From contig JAQTLN010000021.1 in assembly GCA_028714875.1 (NCBI GenBank), positions 1-64,000 of the forward strand: a DNA stretch of 64,000 nt, read 5' to 3'. This DNA is from Gallionellaceae bacterium (GTDB lineage Bacteria > Pseudomonadota > Gammaproteobacteria > Burkholderiales > Thiobacillaceae). The notes under the pieces are model-generated. The model saw nothing but the letters and a program-made list of their open reading frames with translations, was not told the origin of the DNA and did not search any database. The translations under genes and the position numbers were made by a program. Position 1 is the first letter of the stretch; the number at the start of each line of letters is the position of its first letter. This document shows, one piece after another, positions 46,925-56,933 of the stretch.

Positions 46925-48187
46925 TCAGGGAGTGGCTGGATACTTCGCCCCCGCCCCCGCTTCCCTCCTGCCCAGATGCCCCAGTAGCACGGAGAGGATG
47001 ATCAGGTGATAGGGGATATCCCAGTAGGCCAGCCCCAAAAACAGACCTCCCGCCGCATAGGCCGCCAGGGAGGCGCGCAGCATGACGGCATAGTCGCCCG
47101 CCCAGGGGGGGGCGCGGGAACGACCCGCCTGCCAGATGATGCGAGTGAGGGCGAGCATGGAGCCGAAGATCAGCAGACTCCACAGAGTGAGTCCGAGCAA
47201 GCCGTGTTCGGTGACGATCTGCACATAACTGCTATGCCAAGCTATGGGGTGCTCGGGGTCCGGCTGGACCGCGATCCAGCCGTCGAAGCCGGCACCCGTC
47301 AGAGGGTGTTCACGGGCGTAGGCGAACCCTATCCGCCATGCGTCCAGACGGCTGGTCGCGGAGGCATCCTGCTCATAGGTGCTGATGGTACCCATGCGTT
47401 CGAACCACTTCGCCGGCAATGTGGTGATGGCAAGCACCCCCCCGGCCAAAAGAAGCGGCAGCATCAGTTGTCTGCGCTTGCCACTCCAGAGCAGGAAGAG
47501 GCTGGTCACCCCCAGAGTAATCAGGCCACCACGGGACCAGGAAGAGAGAACAGCCGCATAACTCAAACCGACCAAGGCCATGAGGATCCAACGTAAGCGT
47601 CCGTGCCTGGCCTCGCGCAGCCAGAGCGCCAGCAGGGGGATGTTCATGGCCATGGCCACCGCGAACTCATTGTTGCCGTAAAAATGGCTGCCTGGTGGGC
47701 CGTACACACGGTCCTGGAAGCCGGTCATGACCGCCCAATAACCTCCCTTCAGGGTAACCAGGCCGAAGGAAATGGCGATGGTGATGATCAGGAAGAAGAG
47801 TTTCCGCCGGCTATCGATGAGCAGCAGGGTGGGCAACAGCGCCAGGAATATCTTGCTTATATCGGAGAGCTTGATCCAGGCTGACCAGGGAAACTGGGAA
47901 TGCCAGGTAGTGAAGAAGAAGCAGACCCATAATAGGAGAAAGATCAGGAGTCGCCAGTCCCAGGGTGGTTTGGGCAGAGTCCCACGACGATAAGCGTCCC
48001 AACCCAGAGAGAGGCCGACGACGGCGAACAGGGTCTGGTACACAGGGAAATTGGACATGAATCCCACACCATAGGAATGGGGATTCATGTAGGCGAGGAC
48101 AGCCAATCCCAATACCCCCACCCACGGCCACAACCAGGCAGCCCAGGCCAGGGCGGCGAGAATCAGGAATATGGCCAGATCGCGCAT
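46925..48187 (-). CDS. probable O-glycosylation ligase, exosortase A system-associated type
   Basis: 420 residues with about 10-12 TM helices and the Wzy/WaaL-like periplasmic loop. Features typical of the exosortase-associated ligases: AYMNPHSYGVGFMSNFPVYQ near the start, ALLPTLLLIDSRRKLFFLI, GGYWAVMTGFQDRVYGPPGSHFYGNNEFAVAMAMNIPLL, SSWSRGGLITL and TGAGFDGW. It probably polymerises or attaches glycans to exported proteins. 16 bp after the VanZ gene, ending in a terminator. Confidence 0.85.
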   Translation of the reverse strand: MRDLAIFLILAALAWAAWLWPWVGVLGLAVLAYMNPHSYGVGFMSNFPVYQTLFAVVGLSLGWDAYRRGTLPKPPWDWRLLIFLLLWVCFFFTTWHSQFPWSAWIKLSDISKIFLALLPTLLLIDSRRKLFFLIITIAISFGLVTLKGGYWAVMTGFQDRVYGPPGSHFYGNNEFAVAMAMNIPLLALWLREARHGRLRWILMALVGLSYAAVLSSWSRGGLITLGVTSLFLLWSGKRRQLMLPLLLAGGVLAITTLPAKWFERMGTISTYEQDASATSRLDAWRIGFAYAREHPLTGAGFDGWIAVQPDPEHPIAWHSSYVQIVTEHGLLGLTLWSLLIFGSMLALTRIIWQAGRSRAPPWAGDYAVMLRASLAAYAAGGLFLGLAYWDIPYHLIILSVLLGHLGRREAGAGAKYPATP

Positions 48188-48203
48188 CTTGGTTCCGCCT
48201 CAG

Positions 48204-49667
48204 TCAGTGTTTGCCATGAGCGCGCGCTGTTTCTCGCACTCTTTCACTTTTTGGATAGCTGACAGCGGCTGTTGCCAAGCCTCCTCTATGCTTGGGTCTG
48301 GGCAACAACCGGTTGTGGATGATCCTGAGCATGACATAGCCCAGTATTCCCCCCACGCTTTCCAGGAACCAGTCGGTGGTATCGGGAAACTTGCCCGGCA
48401 GCAGCACCTGGCCGAGTTCGATTCCCAGGGCGATGGCGATCATGCTGAGCAACGAGGCCGCCGCCGCGTAGCCACGCCAGCGCCAGGACAGGCCGCCCAC
48501 CCACCAGGCCAGCAGGCCGCCCAGGGGAGCGAAGAACAGGGTCTTGTGGAACACCTCGGTGATGGCGCGGAATTCCGTGCCGAAGTAATACACCTGGAAC
48601 GGCACGTGGTTGAGGAATTCCATGCGCTCGCGCACGAAATCGCCGTCAGCGCGGAAATCGAAGGGATACCAGAACACCAGCATCAATACTGGCAACCAGG
48701 CGAGGGCGAGGGCCAGGCGTAGCCAGTTCGGCGAGGCCGCGCGAATCGCGGAACCGGCTTTTCCGGTTCCGCCGCGACCGAACTGGCGGCCGCCCAGCCA
48801 GGCGCCGATAGCCGCGCCCAGCGCGCCAGTGAACAGATCGGTCATGTCGCTGACCCGCGAATAGACGAACAACTGCATGAACTCCACGGCGACGGCCGCG
48901 AGAAAGGTCATGCGCCAGACCTTCAGATTGTCGCGACCGGGCCGCGCGCGCCAGAGCCAGGCCAGCGGCACCCAGAGCAGGATGTCGGTTCCGATCTGAT
49001 ACAGGGCCTGCATGAAATTGCCGGGCAGGTCGGCGAAGGGGATCAGATTGACCTTGCCCTCGTGCCACTTGTGATAGATCTCGACCACGCTGATGGTGAG
49101 ATCCAGCGGCAGGACGCTGTAGCCGATGACCATGGCGAAGTAGGCCCAGGCGACGCGCTCCGCCATTCCCGCCGGCTCGCGTTCGCGATGCCAGCCCTCG
49201 TGCCAGGCCAGGAGGCGGGCGCCGAAGCCCCACCAGCAGGCGGTGCCGATCAGGGCGCCCAGGACTTCCGCCGCGATGTCGTTCTGCGACACCGTGCGTT
49301 GCGGGAAGAATAACTGGGTGAATTCGATGCCCAGGCTCAGCGCCGCCGCCGCCAGCCAGACGAACAAGGTCGCCGCCGCGCCGAGCGCGGCGTGACGACC
49401 CTGCGCCAGGGTGCCGTTCCAGAGGAAGGCCAGCGGAATGAACAGCAGCAAATTGGCCATCCAGTCGGCGCGCGAGCCGATGCCGAGGCTCAGAAAGGGG
49501 ATGGCCTGGAACCGCGCCGTCGCTTCGTCCCAGGGCAGAGCATGGTAATCCAGCGGAACCAGGCTGCCGTAGACGACGAATACCAGGTAAAGCAGTCCCA
49601 GCCAGAACAACAGGCCGCGCTGTCGCGCCAGGGCGCGGCGGCGGCTGGGATGTCGTTCAGTGGCCAT
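48204..49667 (-). CDS. VanZ-family membrane protein (two VanZ-like halves)
   Basis: 487 residues starting MATERHPSRRR; the chosen ATG overlaps the stop of the beta-helix gene by 11 bases. Two similar halves, each with the VanZ pattern: MANLLLFIPLAFLWNG...GIEFTQLFFPQRTVSQNDIAAEVLGALIG and TDILLWVPLAWLW...AVEFMQLFVYSRVSDMTDLFTGALGAAIG; a third partial unit is near the end (LGIELGQVLLPGKFPDTTDWFLESVGGILGY). About 12 TM helices. Molecular role unknown; such genes are frequent in exosortase-linked polysaccharide loci. Confidence 0.8.
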   Translation of the reverse strand: MATERHPSRRRALARQRGLLFWLGLLYLVFVVYGSLVPLDYHALPWDEATARFQAIPFLSLGIGSRADWMANLLLFIPLAFLWNGTLAQGRHAALGAAATLFVWLAAAALSLGIEFTQLFFPQRTVSQNDIAAEVLGALIGTACWWGFGARLLAWHEGWHREREPAGMAERVAWAYFAMVIGYSVLPLDLTISVVEIYHKWHEGKVNLIPFADLPGNFMQALYQIGTDILLWVPLAWLWRARPGRDNLKVWRMTFLAAVAVEFMQLFVYSRVSDMTDLFTGALGAAIGAWLGGRQFGRGGTGKAGSAIRAASPNWLRLALALAWLPVLMLVFWYPFDFRADGDFVRERMEFLNHVPFQVYYFGTEFRAITEVFHKTLFFAPLGGLLAWWVGGLSWRWRGYAAAASLLSMIAIALGIELGQVLLPGKFPDTTDWFLESVGGILGYVMLRIIHNRLLPRPKHRGGLATAAVSYPKSERVRETARAHGKH

Positions 49668-51039
49668 GTGTGGGTCTCGGGCAGGGTGAGGTGAGGCCGG
49701 AGATACAGGCACCCAGCACGGGCGCCAGCCGCGCGCGCCGGTCGAAATCCTGGTTACTGTCGGGGTAAGCGTCCAGCCCCAGGCTGTCCGGCCAGACTTC
49801 GCCGGCCAATGTCATGCGCGGCGCGAGGTCGAGTTGCTCCAGTTCCGCGTAAGGTTTCTTCAGAAAGCGCGCGGCGCCATCCACACCCCCCGTCAGATTG
49901 TCGACGGCCTCGCCACCCGCGATGGGCCGCGCGGCGAAAACCAGATTGCGCAGCACCCGTTGCGGCCAGGCCGGCGCCGTTCCTTCGCGCCGCAATATGC
50001 GGATGCCGTGGCCGCGCGCCAATACCGTGTTGTGGAAGATGTCCACCTGGCGCGGTACGTCGTTGTGCGGCTGGATGTGAATGGCGTGGCCTTGCGAATT
50101 TACGAACAGGTTGTTGTAGAGCGCGAGGTGGCCCTCGCCCTGGAACAGCGCCTCGCTGGGGTTCTGCCAGAACAGGTTGCCATAGACCAGAACGCGGTCG
50201 CGCGAACCGGGGCCGTCGAGTGGCGCATGTCCGACCAGGACGTTGGGGCGGGCGGCGCGGTCGGGCCAGGCGGTTTCTTTCGCGAAAACGTTGTAGCGGA
50301 TCACCGTGTCATGGGCGCGGTCGCCCTCCGGCAGATCGGCCGGACGCGACAGCTGGTGCTTGATCTGGAGGTTGTAACCGATCGTGTCGCCGACCCGGTT
50401 GCCTTCGATGAGGCCGGCCACGAACGGGTCGCCGCCGTCGGAATCGCCAAAATACATGCCGGTGCCGACCCGCTCGATGCGGTTGCCGCGCACCACCCAG
50501 CCGAACGCCGGGCACTTGCTGGAGATGCCGACGTTCTGCTGGCTGGCGGCGTGGTCGTGGATATAAAGATTTTCCAGGGTGATGTGGTGAGCGTAGCGGC
50601 CGTGCCCCTCGGCCTTCACCGCGTCCACCGGCTGATTGCGCCCATCCAGTTCCAGATGGCGGATTACCAGGTGGCTGACGTCGAGCAGGCTGATGGTGTT
50701 GGCGCCGGCGCGGGCGAGAAAGCGGGCGCCGATCAAGTCGCTCGCCGGGTCGAGGCCGCGTGGGGGGTGGTTCGCCCCGTCAGGGCGAGCCGGGGGGGCA
50801 ATCTCGCCCTCGATGACGATGGGCCGTCCCGGTTCGCCCGCGAGATGATGCAGCGGCAGGCCGCGTTCATAGTCGCCCGCGCGCAGCAAGAGGTGGTCGC
50901 CGGCGCGCAGGCGCGACAAAAGCGGAAAGTAATCCTCGGGGCCGGCCTGGTAGTCGATCGCCCAGGCCGGCGATAGGAACAGCGCCGCGAGCAGTGGACA
51001 AATCAGCCGGCCACTTAGCAGGCCACTGAGGGCGTGCAT
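49657..51039 (-). CDS. exported right-handed beta-helix protein (possible polysaccharide lyase or epimerase)
   Basis: 460 residues with a signal peptide (ending ALFLSPAWA) and parallel beta-helix coils: LLDVSHLVIRHLELDGRNQPVDAVKAEG, HHITLENLYIHDHAASQQNVGIS, WVVRGNRIERVGTGMYFGDSDGG, VLVYGNLFWQNPSEALFQGEGHLALYNNLF. The opening YQAGPEDYFPLLSRLRAGDHLLLRAGDY is the usual start of pectate-lyase-like or mannuronan-epimerase-like proteins. Catalytic residues cannot be assigned. Its start lies inside the end of aroK (25-base overlap). Confidence 0.75.
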   Translation of the reverse strand: MHALSGLLSGRLICPLLAALFLSPAWAIDYQAGPEDYFPLLSRLRAGDHLLLRAGDYERGLPLHHLAGEPGRPIVIEGEIAPPARPDGANHPPRGLDPASDLIGARFLARAGANTISLLDVSHLVIRHLELDGRNQPVDAVKAEGHGRYAHHITLENLYIHDHAASQQNVGISSKCPAFGWVVRGNRIERVGTGMYFGDSDGGDPFVAGLIEGNRVGDTIGYNLQIKHQLSRPADLPEGDRAHDTVIRYNVFAKETAWPDRAARPNVLVGHAPLDGPGSRDRVLVYGNLFWQNPSEALFQGEGHLALYNNLFVNSQGHAIHIQPHNDVPRQVDIFHNTVLARGHGIRILRREGTAPAWPQRVLRNLVFAARPIAGGEAVDNLTGGVDGAARFLKKPYAELEQLDLAPRMTLAGEVWPDSLGLDAYPDSNQDFDRRARLAPVLGACISGLTSPCPRPTHGH

Positions 51040-51575
51040 TTTTCACCACGCGCCACGCCCGCCAGATCCAGGCTGTTCTCCAGGCGGCGCACCAGGCAAT
51101 GCGCGCTCTGCCGCCCGGAGTCCAGGACGATGTCGGCGGCTTCCATGTACAAGGCATGGCGCGCGGCATACAGCTCCTGGAGTTTCTTCAGCGGATCGTC
51201 AGTTTGCAGCAGGGGTCGGTTCTTGTCGTGGCGGGTGCGCAGATACAACTCGCGCGGCTGGCATCTCAGATACACCACGGCGCCGCGCCCCTTCAGATTG
51301 GCGCGATTCTCCGGGCGGAGAACGGCGCCGCCGCCAGTGGCCAGGACGACGCGCTGGCGCTGGCTGAGTTCGTCGATCACACAGGCCTCGCGCTTGCGAA
51401 AGCCTTCCTCGCCCTCGATCTCGAAAATGGTGGGAATGGAAACACCGCAACGGGAGACGATTTCGTGGTCGGAATCGACGAAAGCCAGGCCGCGATGCTT
51501 GGCCAGCAACTTGGCGATGGTGGTCTTGCCGGAACCCATCAGGCCGACCAGGAAAATGTTTGAACTGGGAATCAT
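51015..51575 (-). CDS. aroK: shikimate kinase
   Basis: 186 residues, starting MIPSSNIFLVGLMGSGKTTIAKLLAKHRG with the Walker A loop, FVDSDHEI for shikimate/Mg binding, the LATGGGAVLRPENRA glycine triplet and the lid RTRHDKNRPLLQ. It phosphorylates shikimate in aromatic amino acid synthesis. The usual partner aroB is not adjacent; a polysaccharide locus follows instead. Confidence 0.94.
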   Translation of the reverse strand: MIPSSNIFLVGLMGSGKTTIAKLLAKHRGLAFVDSDHEIVSRCGVSIPTIFEIEGEEGFRKREACVIDELSQRQRVVLATGGGAVLRPENRANLKGRGAVVYLRCQPRELYLRTRHDKNRPLLQTDDPLKKLQELYAARHALYMEAADIVLDSGRQSAHCLVRRLENSLDLAGVARGEKCTPSVAC

Positions 51576-51600
51576 GGGGCGCGATTGTAAACGCGCGCGG

Positions 51601-52041
51601 CTAGCCGCGTCGCCGCGCCAACAGGGCGTCCACGGCGGCTTTCAGGTCGCCCTCCGGCAAGGCGTTGTCAAGGTCGCGGAAGGCGTTGAGGGCGGCCGGC
51701 CCGAGATCCGTTTTTTCGCGTTTCTCCGGCAGGGTCCAGTCGGCGCGCACTTTCACCTTTACCGTCAGCACCGGCGCGTCGGGCCGTGTCAGCACCCGGC
51801 CGACGCCGGTCGCCTGGCTGCGCACGCGGCTGGCGGCGGCGCCGTTGGCGCAATAGATCAGCGCCGTTTCCCCCTGGATCGCCGCCACCCGGCAGGCGCG
51901 CGCCACCGCCGGCGGCACCACCCCGGCGAAGCGCCGGTTGAGTTCGCGCAGGCGCTCGGCTTCCGGCAGGGCGACCGCCAGTGTCGGGTCGCCGCGCAGA
52001 ATGCCGCGGATGCGTTGCAGGGAGGACGGACGATAGGCCAT
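51601..52041 (-). CDS. dciA: DciA-like protein (DUF721), helicase-loading factor
   Basis: 146 residues starting MAYRPSSLQRIRGILRGDPTLA, with KH-like LIYCANGAAASRVRSQATGV and VKVKVRADWTLPEK, typical of DciA/DUF721. The family assists loading of the replicative helicase DnaB. It is divergent from secA, its usual location. The 41-codon extension in the track passes through a repeat and is rejected. Confidence 0.82.
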   Translation of the reverse strand: MAYRPSSLQRIRGILRGDPTLAVALPEAERLRELNRRFAGVVPPAVARACRVAAIQGETALIYCANGAAASRVRSQATGVGRVLTRPDAPVLTVKVKVRADWTLPEKREKTDLGPAALNAFRDLDNALPEGDLKAAVDALLARRRG

Positions 52042-52052
52042 GGATGAATTGC

Positions 52053-52086
52053 GTAGATTGGGCACGCCGCGCTTTGCCCAACCTAC
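52053..52086. repeat. half copy of the GTAGGTTGGGC palindrome
   Basis: GTAGATTGGGCACGCCGCGCTTTGCCCAACCTAC between dciA and secA, a shortened version of the repeat at 17340-17412. It occupies the divergent promoter region. Confidence 0.82.
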
Positions 52087-52169
52087 AACTGCCGCCTTAA
52101 TAGGGCCGATACGGCGGTATGGTAGCATTCGCCGCTTATCCGAAATTCCACCTATCTCCTTCATTTTTC

Positions 52170-54917
52170 ATGATTTCCAACCTACTCAAGAAAGTTTTCG
52201 GCAGCCGCAATGACCGGTTGTTGAAGCAATACCGTGGCGTTGTCGCCAAGGTCAATGCCCAGGAATCGGCGTATCAGGCGCTCAGCGATGAGCAACTGCG
52301 CGGCAAGACCGACGAATTCAAGGCGCGCCTGGAAAAAGGGGAGACGCTGGAGGCGTTGCTGCCGGAGGCCTTTGCCGCCGTCCGCGAAGCCGCCGTGCGG
52401 GTGCTCGGCATGCGCCATTTCGATGTGCAGTTGATCGGCGGCATGGCGCTCAACGACGGCAAGATCGCGGAAATGCGCACTGGTGAAGGCAAGACCTTGA
52501 TGGCCACCCTGTCCGCCTACCTCAATGCCCTGCCGGGCAAGGGCGTGCACATCGTCACCGTCAACGACTACCTGGCTTCCCGCGACGCCGAGACGATGGG
52601 CCGTGTCTACGGCTTCCTCGGTCTGACCACGGGTTGCAACCTGGCGCAGCTCGATCACGAGCAGAAGCAAGCCGCCTACAACGCCGACATCACCTACGGC
52701 ACCAACAACGAATTCGGCTTCGACTACCTGCGCGATAACATGGTGTTCGAGCCGTCGCAGCGGGTGCAGCGGCCCCTCAACTACGGCATCGTCGACGAGG
52801 TGGACTCGATCCTGATCGACGAGGCGCGCACGCCGCTGATCATTTCCGGCCAGGCCGACGACAACGTCGCCATGTACCAGGCCATGAACGTCGTGCCGTC
52901 GCGCCTGGAACGCCAGGAGCGGGACAACAAGGACGACGAGGCGGAAGCGGACCGCTGCGCGGTGGGCGACTACGTGGTGGACGAGAAAGCCCATCAGGTG
53001 ACCTTGACCGAGCGCGGCCACGAACGCGTGGAAAGCATCCTCGCCGAACTGGGCATCCTCGCCCCCGGCACCAGCCTCTACGACCCCGCCAACATCACCT
53101 TGATGCACCACGTCTATGCCGCCCTGCGCGCCCACGTGCTGTATTTCAAGGATCAGCATTATGTGGTGCAGAACAACGAGGTGATGATCGTCGACGAATT
53201 CACCGGCCGCCTGATGCAGGGTCGCCGCTGGTCCGACGGCCTGCACCAGGCGGTGGAAGCCAAGGAAGGCGTGGTCATCCAGCGCGAGAACCAGACGCTC
53301 GCCTCGATCACCTTCCAGAACTTCTTCCGTATGTACAAGAAGCTGTCCGGCATGACCGGCACGGCGGATACCGAAGCCTACGAATTCCAGCAGATCTACG
53401 GCCTTGAGACGGTCATCATTCCGACCAACGTACCGATGATCCGCAAGGACATGAACGATCTGGTCTACCGCACCGCCGACGAGAAATGGCAAGCGGTGAT
53501 CGAAGACCTGCGCGACTGCCACCAGCGTGGCCAGCCGGTGCTGGTCGGCACCACTTCCATCGAGGTGAACGAGTTCCTCTCGGCGCTGCTCAAGAAAGCC
53601 GATCTGCCGCATCAGTTGCTCAACGCCAAACAGCATGCGCAGGAAGCGCAGGTGGTCACGCAGGCCGGCCTACCCGGCGCCATCACCATCGCCACCAACA
53701 TGGCCGGCCGCGGCACCGACATCGTCCTGGGCGGCAGCATCAACAAGGAACTCGATCTGATCCGTCTCGCCGAGAACCTCTCCGACGAGGACAAGGCCGC
53801 CCGCACCGCCGCCCTCAAGGAAGCCTGGAAACCGCGCCACGCCGAGGTCATCGCCGCCGGCGGCCTGCACATCATCGGCACCGAACGGCACGAGTCGCGC
53901 CGCGTCGACAACCAGTTGCGCGGCCGCTCCGGACGCCAGGGCGACCCCGGCTCCTCGCGCTTCTACCTGTCGCTGGACGACCCCTTGCTGCGCATCTTCG
54001 GCGGCGAACGCCTGAAGAGCATCATGGATCGCCTGAAGATGCCGGAAGGCGAGGCCATCGAACACGCCATGGTCAACCGCTCTCTGGAATCCGCGCAGCG
54101 CAAGGTGGAACAGCGCAACTTCGACATCCGCAAGCAATTGCTGGAATACGACGACGTCGCCAACGACCAGCGCAAGGTCATCTACACGCAACGCAACGAG
54201 TTGCTGGAAACCGACGATGTCTACGAAGGCATCCTCGGCATGCGCGCCCAGGTGCTGGGCGACACCATCAACGAGTACATTCTGCCCGGCACTCTGGCGG
54301 AACAATGGGACGTGGCCGGCCTGGAACAGGCGCTGGCGGGGCAATATCTGCTGCAATGTCCCCTCCAGCAATGGCTGGACGCGGACGAACGCCTGGATGA
54401 GCAGGGCTTGCGCGAGCGCATCCTGGAAGTCGCCAACCAGGCCTACGAAATGAAGATCGAGCTGGCTGGCGCCCCCGGCATGCGCAATTTCGAACGCGCC
54501 ATGCTGTTGCAAAGCCTGGACAGCCACTGGCGCGAGCACCTGGCGGCGATGGACCACCTGCGCCAGGGCATCCACCTGCGCGGCTACGCGGCCAAGAACC
54601 CGAAGCAGGAATACAAGCGGGAAGCCTTCGAACTGTTCGAGCGCATGCTCAACGCCATCGCCGAGGAAGTCACCAAGGTCACGCTCACCGTGCAGATTCG
54701 CGGCGCGGAAGATGTGGAGGAAGTGGAAGTGCACGAAGACCTGAGCAACGTGCAATACCACCACGCCGACTACGAGGAAGCTCTGGCCAGCGCCGCCGAG
54801 GAAACCGCCGCCGGCCCGCATCCGTTCGAGCGCGACCACGCCAAGGTCGGCCGCAACGACCCCTGCCCTTGCGGCTCCGGCAAAAAGTACAAGCACTGCC
54901 ACGGCCAGTTGAGCTAA
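52170..54917 (+). CDS. secA: preprotein translocase ATPase SecA
   Basis: 915 residues starting [16 protein letters not shown], the canonical start. Motor of the Sec pathway. Walker [33 protein letters not shown], helicase motifs [14 protein letters not shown] and [20 protein letters not shown], and the C-terminal zinc SecB-binding motif [14 protein letters not shown]. Full length and intact. The upstream 17 codons in the track are not part of the family. Confidence 0.97.
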   Translation: MISNLLKKVFGSRNDRLLKQYRGVVAKVNAQESAYQALSDEQLRGKTDEFKARLEKGETLEALLPEAFAAVREAAVRVLGMRHFDVQLIGGMALNDGKIAEMRTGEGKTLMATLSAYLNALPGKGVHIVTVNDYLASRDAETMGRVYGFLGLTTGCNLAQLDHEQKQAAYNADITYGTNNEFGFDYLRDNMVFEPSQRVQRPLNYGIVDEVDSILIDEARTPLIISGQADDNVAMYQAMNVVPSRLERQERDNKDDEAEADRCAVGDYVVDEKAHQVTLTERGHERVESILAELGILAPGTSLYDPANITLMHHVYAALRAHVLYFKDQHYVVQNNEVMIVDEFTGRLMQGRRWSDGLHQAVEAKEGVVIQRENQTLASITFQNFFRMYKKLSGMTGTADTEAYEFQQIYGLETVIIPTNVPMIRKDMNDLVYRTADEKWQAVIEDLRDCHQRGQPVLVGTTSIEVNEFLSALLKKADLPHQLLNAKQHAQEAQVVTQAGLPGAITIATNMAGRGTDIVLGGSINKELDLIRLAENLSDEDKAARTAALKEAWKPRHAEVIAAGGLHIIGTERHESRRVDNQLRGRSGRQGDPGSSRFYLSLDDPLLRIFGGERLKSIMDRLKMPEGEAIEHAMVNRSLESAQRKVEQRNFDIRKQLLEYDDVANDQRKVIYTQRNELLETDDVYEGILGMRAQVLGDTINEYILPGTLAEQWDVAGLEQALAGQYLLQCPLQQWLDADERLDEQGLRERILEVANQAYEMKIELAGAPGMRNFERAMLLQSLDSHWREHLAAMDHLRQGIHLRGYAAKNPKQEYKREAFELFERMLNAIAEEVTKVTLTVQIRGAEDVEEVEVHEDLSNVQYHHADYEEALASAAEETAAGPHPFERDHAKVGRNDPCPCGSGKKYKHCHGQLS

Positions 54918-54936
54918 CCCTCGTTGGAATGAAGCG

Positions 54937-54966
54937 AAACAACGCCGGCAACTTGCCGGCGTTGTT
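54937..54966 (+). terminator. hairpin after secA, probable terminator
   Basis: AACAACGCCGGCAA and TTGCCGGCGTTGTT form a long stem 20 bases after the secA stop. The T tract is weak (GTTGTTGTAA), so termination may be partial. Confidence 0.65.
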
Positions 54967-55009
54967 GTAATAGCCGACAATTCCGCTCAACTATTCACGG
55001 AGTTCCCGC

Positions 55010-55240
55010 ATGCCCTATTTCATCTACAAGATCGGTGGCCCGTTCAATCTCCTGGAAAAGCAGGGGCAGGCCGACAGCTTCAAGGAAGCCAAGACCCTCG
55101 CCAACGAGTTGCGCCGTGAACTCGATCCCAATACCGGCTACATGGTGAAGATGATCTTCGCTGAAAACGAACTCGCCGCCGAGGACACCCTCTCGCAGCC
55201 GCGCGAACTGGATGCCTCGCTGGCCGGGGACGATTATTGA
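55010..55240 (+). CDS. small conserved-looking protein of unknown function
   Basis: 76 residues: MPYFIYKIGGPFNLLEKQGQADSFKEAKTLANELRRELDPNTGYMVKMIFAENELAAEDTLSQPRE... Charged, soluble, alpha/beta, with a ribosome site (ACGGAGTTCCCGC). Codon usage matches neighbours, so it is likely real. No motif reveals its role. Confidence 0.75.
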   Translation: MPYFIYKIGGPFNLLEKQGQADSFKEAKTLANELRRELDPNTGYMVKMIFAENELAAEDTLSQPRELDASLAGDDY

Positions 55241-55242
55241 TG

Positions 55243-55301
55243 AGCAATGAGTACTGAGGACTGAGTGGTGCCCCCAGCACTCAGCACTCAGCACTCAGCC
55301 C
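55243..55301. repeat. CACTCAG tandem microrepeat
   Basis: GAGTACTGAGGACTGAGTGG and CAGCACTCAGCACTCAGCACTCAG: heptamers in both orientations able to pair, in the spacer before the next gene. Confidence 0.75.
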
Positions 55302-55315
55302 CCCAGTCCTGAAAA

Positions 55316-55756
55316 ATGTCCGGTTACAACGAACAAGCCTACAAACAGGCGCGCGACGCGGCCATCAGCCGTCCCTGCCCATTCGAGCGCGCGCTGCTCT
55401 CCCGCTGTGTTTCCTGCATGCATGCCCGCAAACTGTTGTTGGCGGAGCGGGAAGCCATCACCTGCGGCCATGAAGTATCCAATCAGTCCTGCCAGACGTT
55501 TCACCAGGCGCTGCACATCAACGCCCGCTTCGCTCTGCACATGGACGCCAACCAGGCCTGGCCGTTCGGCAAGGAAATCCGCGCGCAATGCGGTGGCGTA
55601 CTGGGGCTGAAGGAGGCCTTGGGCGTGGACCACGTCGACGTCGCCTCGCTGGTCGCCGAGGGCGCGCAACACTATGGCGGCATCGACCTTTTTCCCTACT
55701 CGGAAATCATGCGCGGCGTGGTGCATTACGAGCCGCGCAAGAAGCGGACTCCGTAG
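55316..55756 (+). CDS. cysteine-rich protein of unknown function
   Basis: 146 residues, soluble. Six cysteines cluster in the first 100 positions (SRPCPF, SRCVSCMH, ITCGH, QSCQTF, AQCGGV), several next to histidines, suggesting a metal or Fe-S site. The C-terminal part (ALGVDHVDVASLVAEGAQHYGGIDLFPYSEIMRGVVHYEPR) is well structured. Family not recognised. The last codons run into a palindromic repeat. Confidence 0.7.
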   Translation: MSGYNEQAYKQARDAAISRPCPFERALLSRCVSCMHARKLLLAEREAITCGHEVSNQSCQTFHQALHINARFALHMDANQAWPFGKEIRAQCGGVLGLKEALGVDHVDVASLVAEGAQHYGGIDLFPYSEIMRGVVHYEPRKKRTP

Positions 55757-55827
55757 GATGTGGTGAGCGCGGCGAACCGCATCAAGTACGGTTGCATGGT
55801 GCGGTTCGCTGCGCTCACCGCACCCTA
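55753..55827. repeat. palindromic repeat, GTAGGATGTGGTGAGCG family
   Basis: GTAGGATGTGGTGAGCGCGGCGAACCGCATC and ATGGTGCGGTTCGCTGCGCTCACCGCACCCTAC. It overlaps the stop codon of the preceding gene (TAG in GTAGG) and lies between convergent genes. Confidence 0.88.
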
Positions 55828-55856
55828 CGTCCCGTTGGGACGCAACGCGTCCCCTC

Positions 55857-56933
55857 CTACGAACGTTCCGCCAGCAACTCCAGTAGCCGCCGCGCCGCCA
55901 CCGCCGCGCCATCCACCGCTACCCCGGGCAAGCGTGGCGCGGCCAGGAGCGCGGCCAGTGGCGTGGCGATAGCGGGGTCGAACAAGCCCGCCTCGTCAAT
56001 CACCGCCGCCCGGGTATGGGCCCGTAGCCAGTCCACCAGAAAAGGGGTTTCCGGCCAGTCCGGACGATCGATATAGAGCACCGGAATGCCCGCCGCCGCG
56101 GCCTCCACGAAACTGCCGTAGCCGACCTTGGTGACCAGCGCGTCGCAGGAGGCGATCAGGTCGATGAAAGCCAGGCCGCCGCGTGAGAAGGGAATCAGAT
56201 CACCCCGTTCCTGGCGCCAGTCATCGGGCACCAGCCAGCGCCCGCCATTCAGGACAGGCAATGGCTTGGCGGTCTGGTAGCTGATGCCGCCGAAGCCGAG
56301 CAGAACCAGGCGTTCGTCATGTCCCAGCCCCAGCCGCGCGCGCAATTCCGCGCGCCGATCAACACCGAGGGCGGCGATCGGCGGCAAGGCTTCGCGCTTC
56401 TCCAGCCAGCCCATGGGCATGGCGGGCAGCACACGCAGAAAAGCCCGCGCCGAGCGGTAGGCCGCCGCCAACTGATCCAGCACGGTTGCCATGCCGGGTT
56501 GCTCCGCCAGATAGGCGCCGGCGATGTCGACCCAGTTCAGCGAGCACATGGCAACAGCAGGAATGCCAGCCTGAGCGGCGGCGGCCAGCGGCAGGCAGGC
56601 GACATCGGAGAGCACGCCGCCGATACCCTGGTCGCGCAGCCAGGCCGCCTCGTCGGCGACCCGCGTGTCCCAATCCTGATGAAACGCCAGATAGGCGGCC
56701 CGGCTTGCCGCCAGATCCACTCGCACCGCGTCGTGCATGGCGAGGCCGACATCGGCCGGCTCATGGCGATGCTGGAAGGGGGCGTGGATACGCGCCACCA
56801 GAGCGGCACGCGGCACCCCGCTCCAGACCAGGAACTCCAGGTCCGGGCTCGTCGCATGCAGCGCGTTGAGCACGGGTGCCGCCTGCGCCAGATGGCCCAG
56901 GCCGTGGTGGCTGATGGCGACCAGCAGGCGCAT
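55857..56933 (-). CDS. GT-B-fold glycosyltransferase-like protein
   Basis: 358 residues. N-terminus MRLLVAISHHGLGHLAQAAPVLNAL is a typical GT-B nucleotide-sugar glycosyltransferase start; the C-terminal donor-binding half has LVLLGFGGIS, CDALVTKVGYGSFVEAAAAGIPVLYIDRPDWPE, resembling MurG/YjiC-like enzymes and the N-terminal part of arabinose-kinase-like proteins. No membrane segment. Coupled to hda by a TAATG overlap. Acceptor unknown. Confidence 0.78.
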   Translation of the reverse strand: MRLLVAISHHGLGHLAQAAPVLNALHATSPDLEFLVWSGVPRAALVARIHAPFQHRHEPADVGLAMHDAVRVDLAASRAAYLAFHQDWDTRVADEAAWLRDQGIGGVLSDVACLPLAAAAQAGIPAVAMCSLNWVDIAGAYLAEQPGMATVLDQLAAAYRSARAFLRVLPAMPMGWLEKREALPPIAALGVDRRAELRARLGLGHDERLVLLGFGGISYQTAKPLPVLNGGRWLVPDDWRQERGDLIPFSRGGLAFIDLIASCDALVTKVGYGSFVEAAAAGIPVLYIDRPDWPETPFLVDWLRAHTRAAVIDEAGLFDPAIATPLAALLAAPRLPGVAVDGAAVAARRLLELLAERS

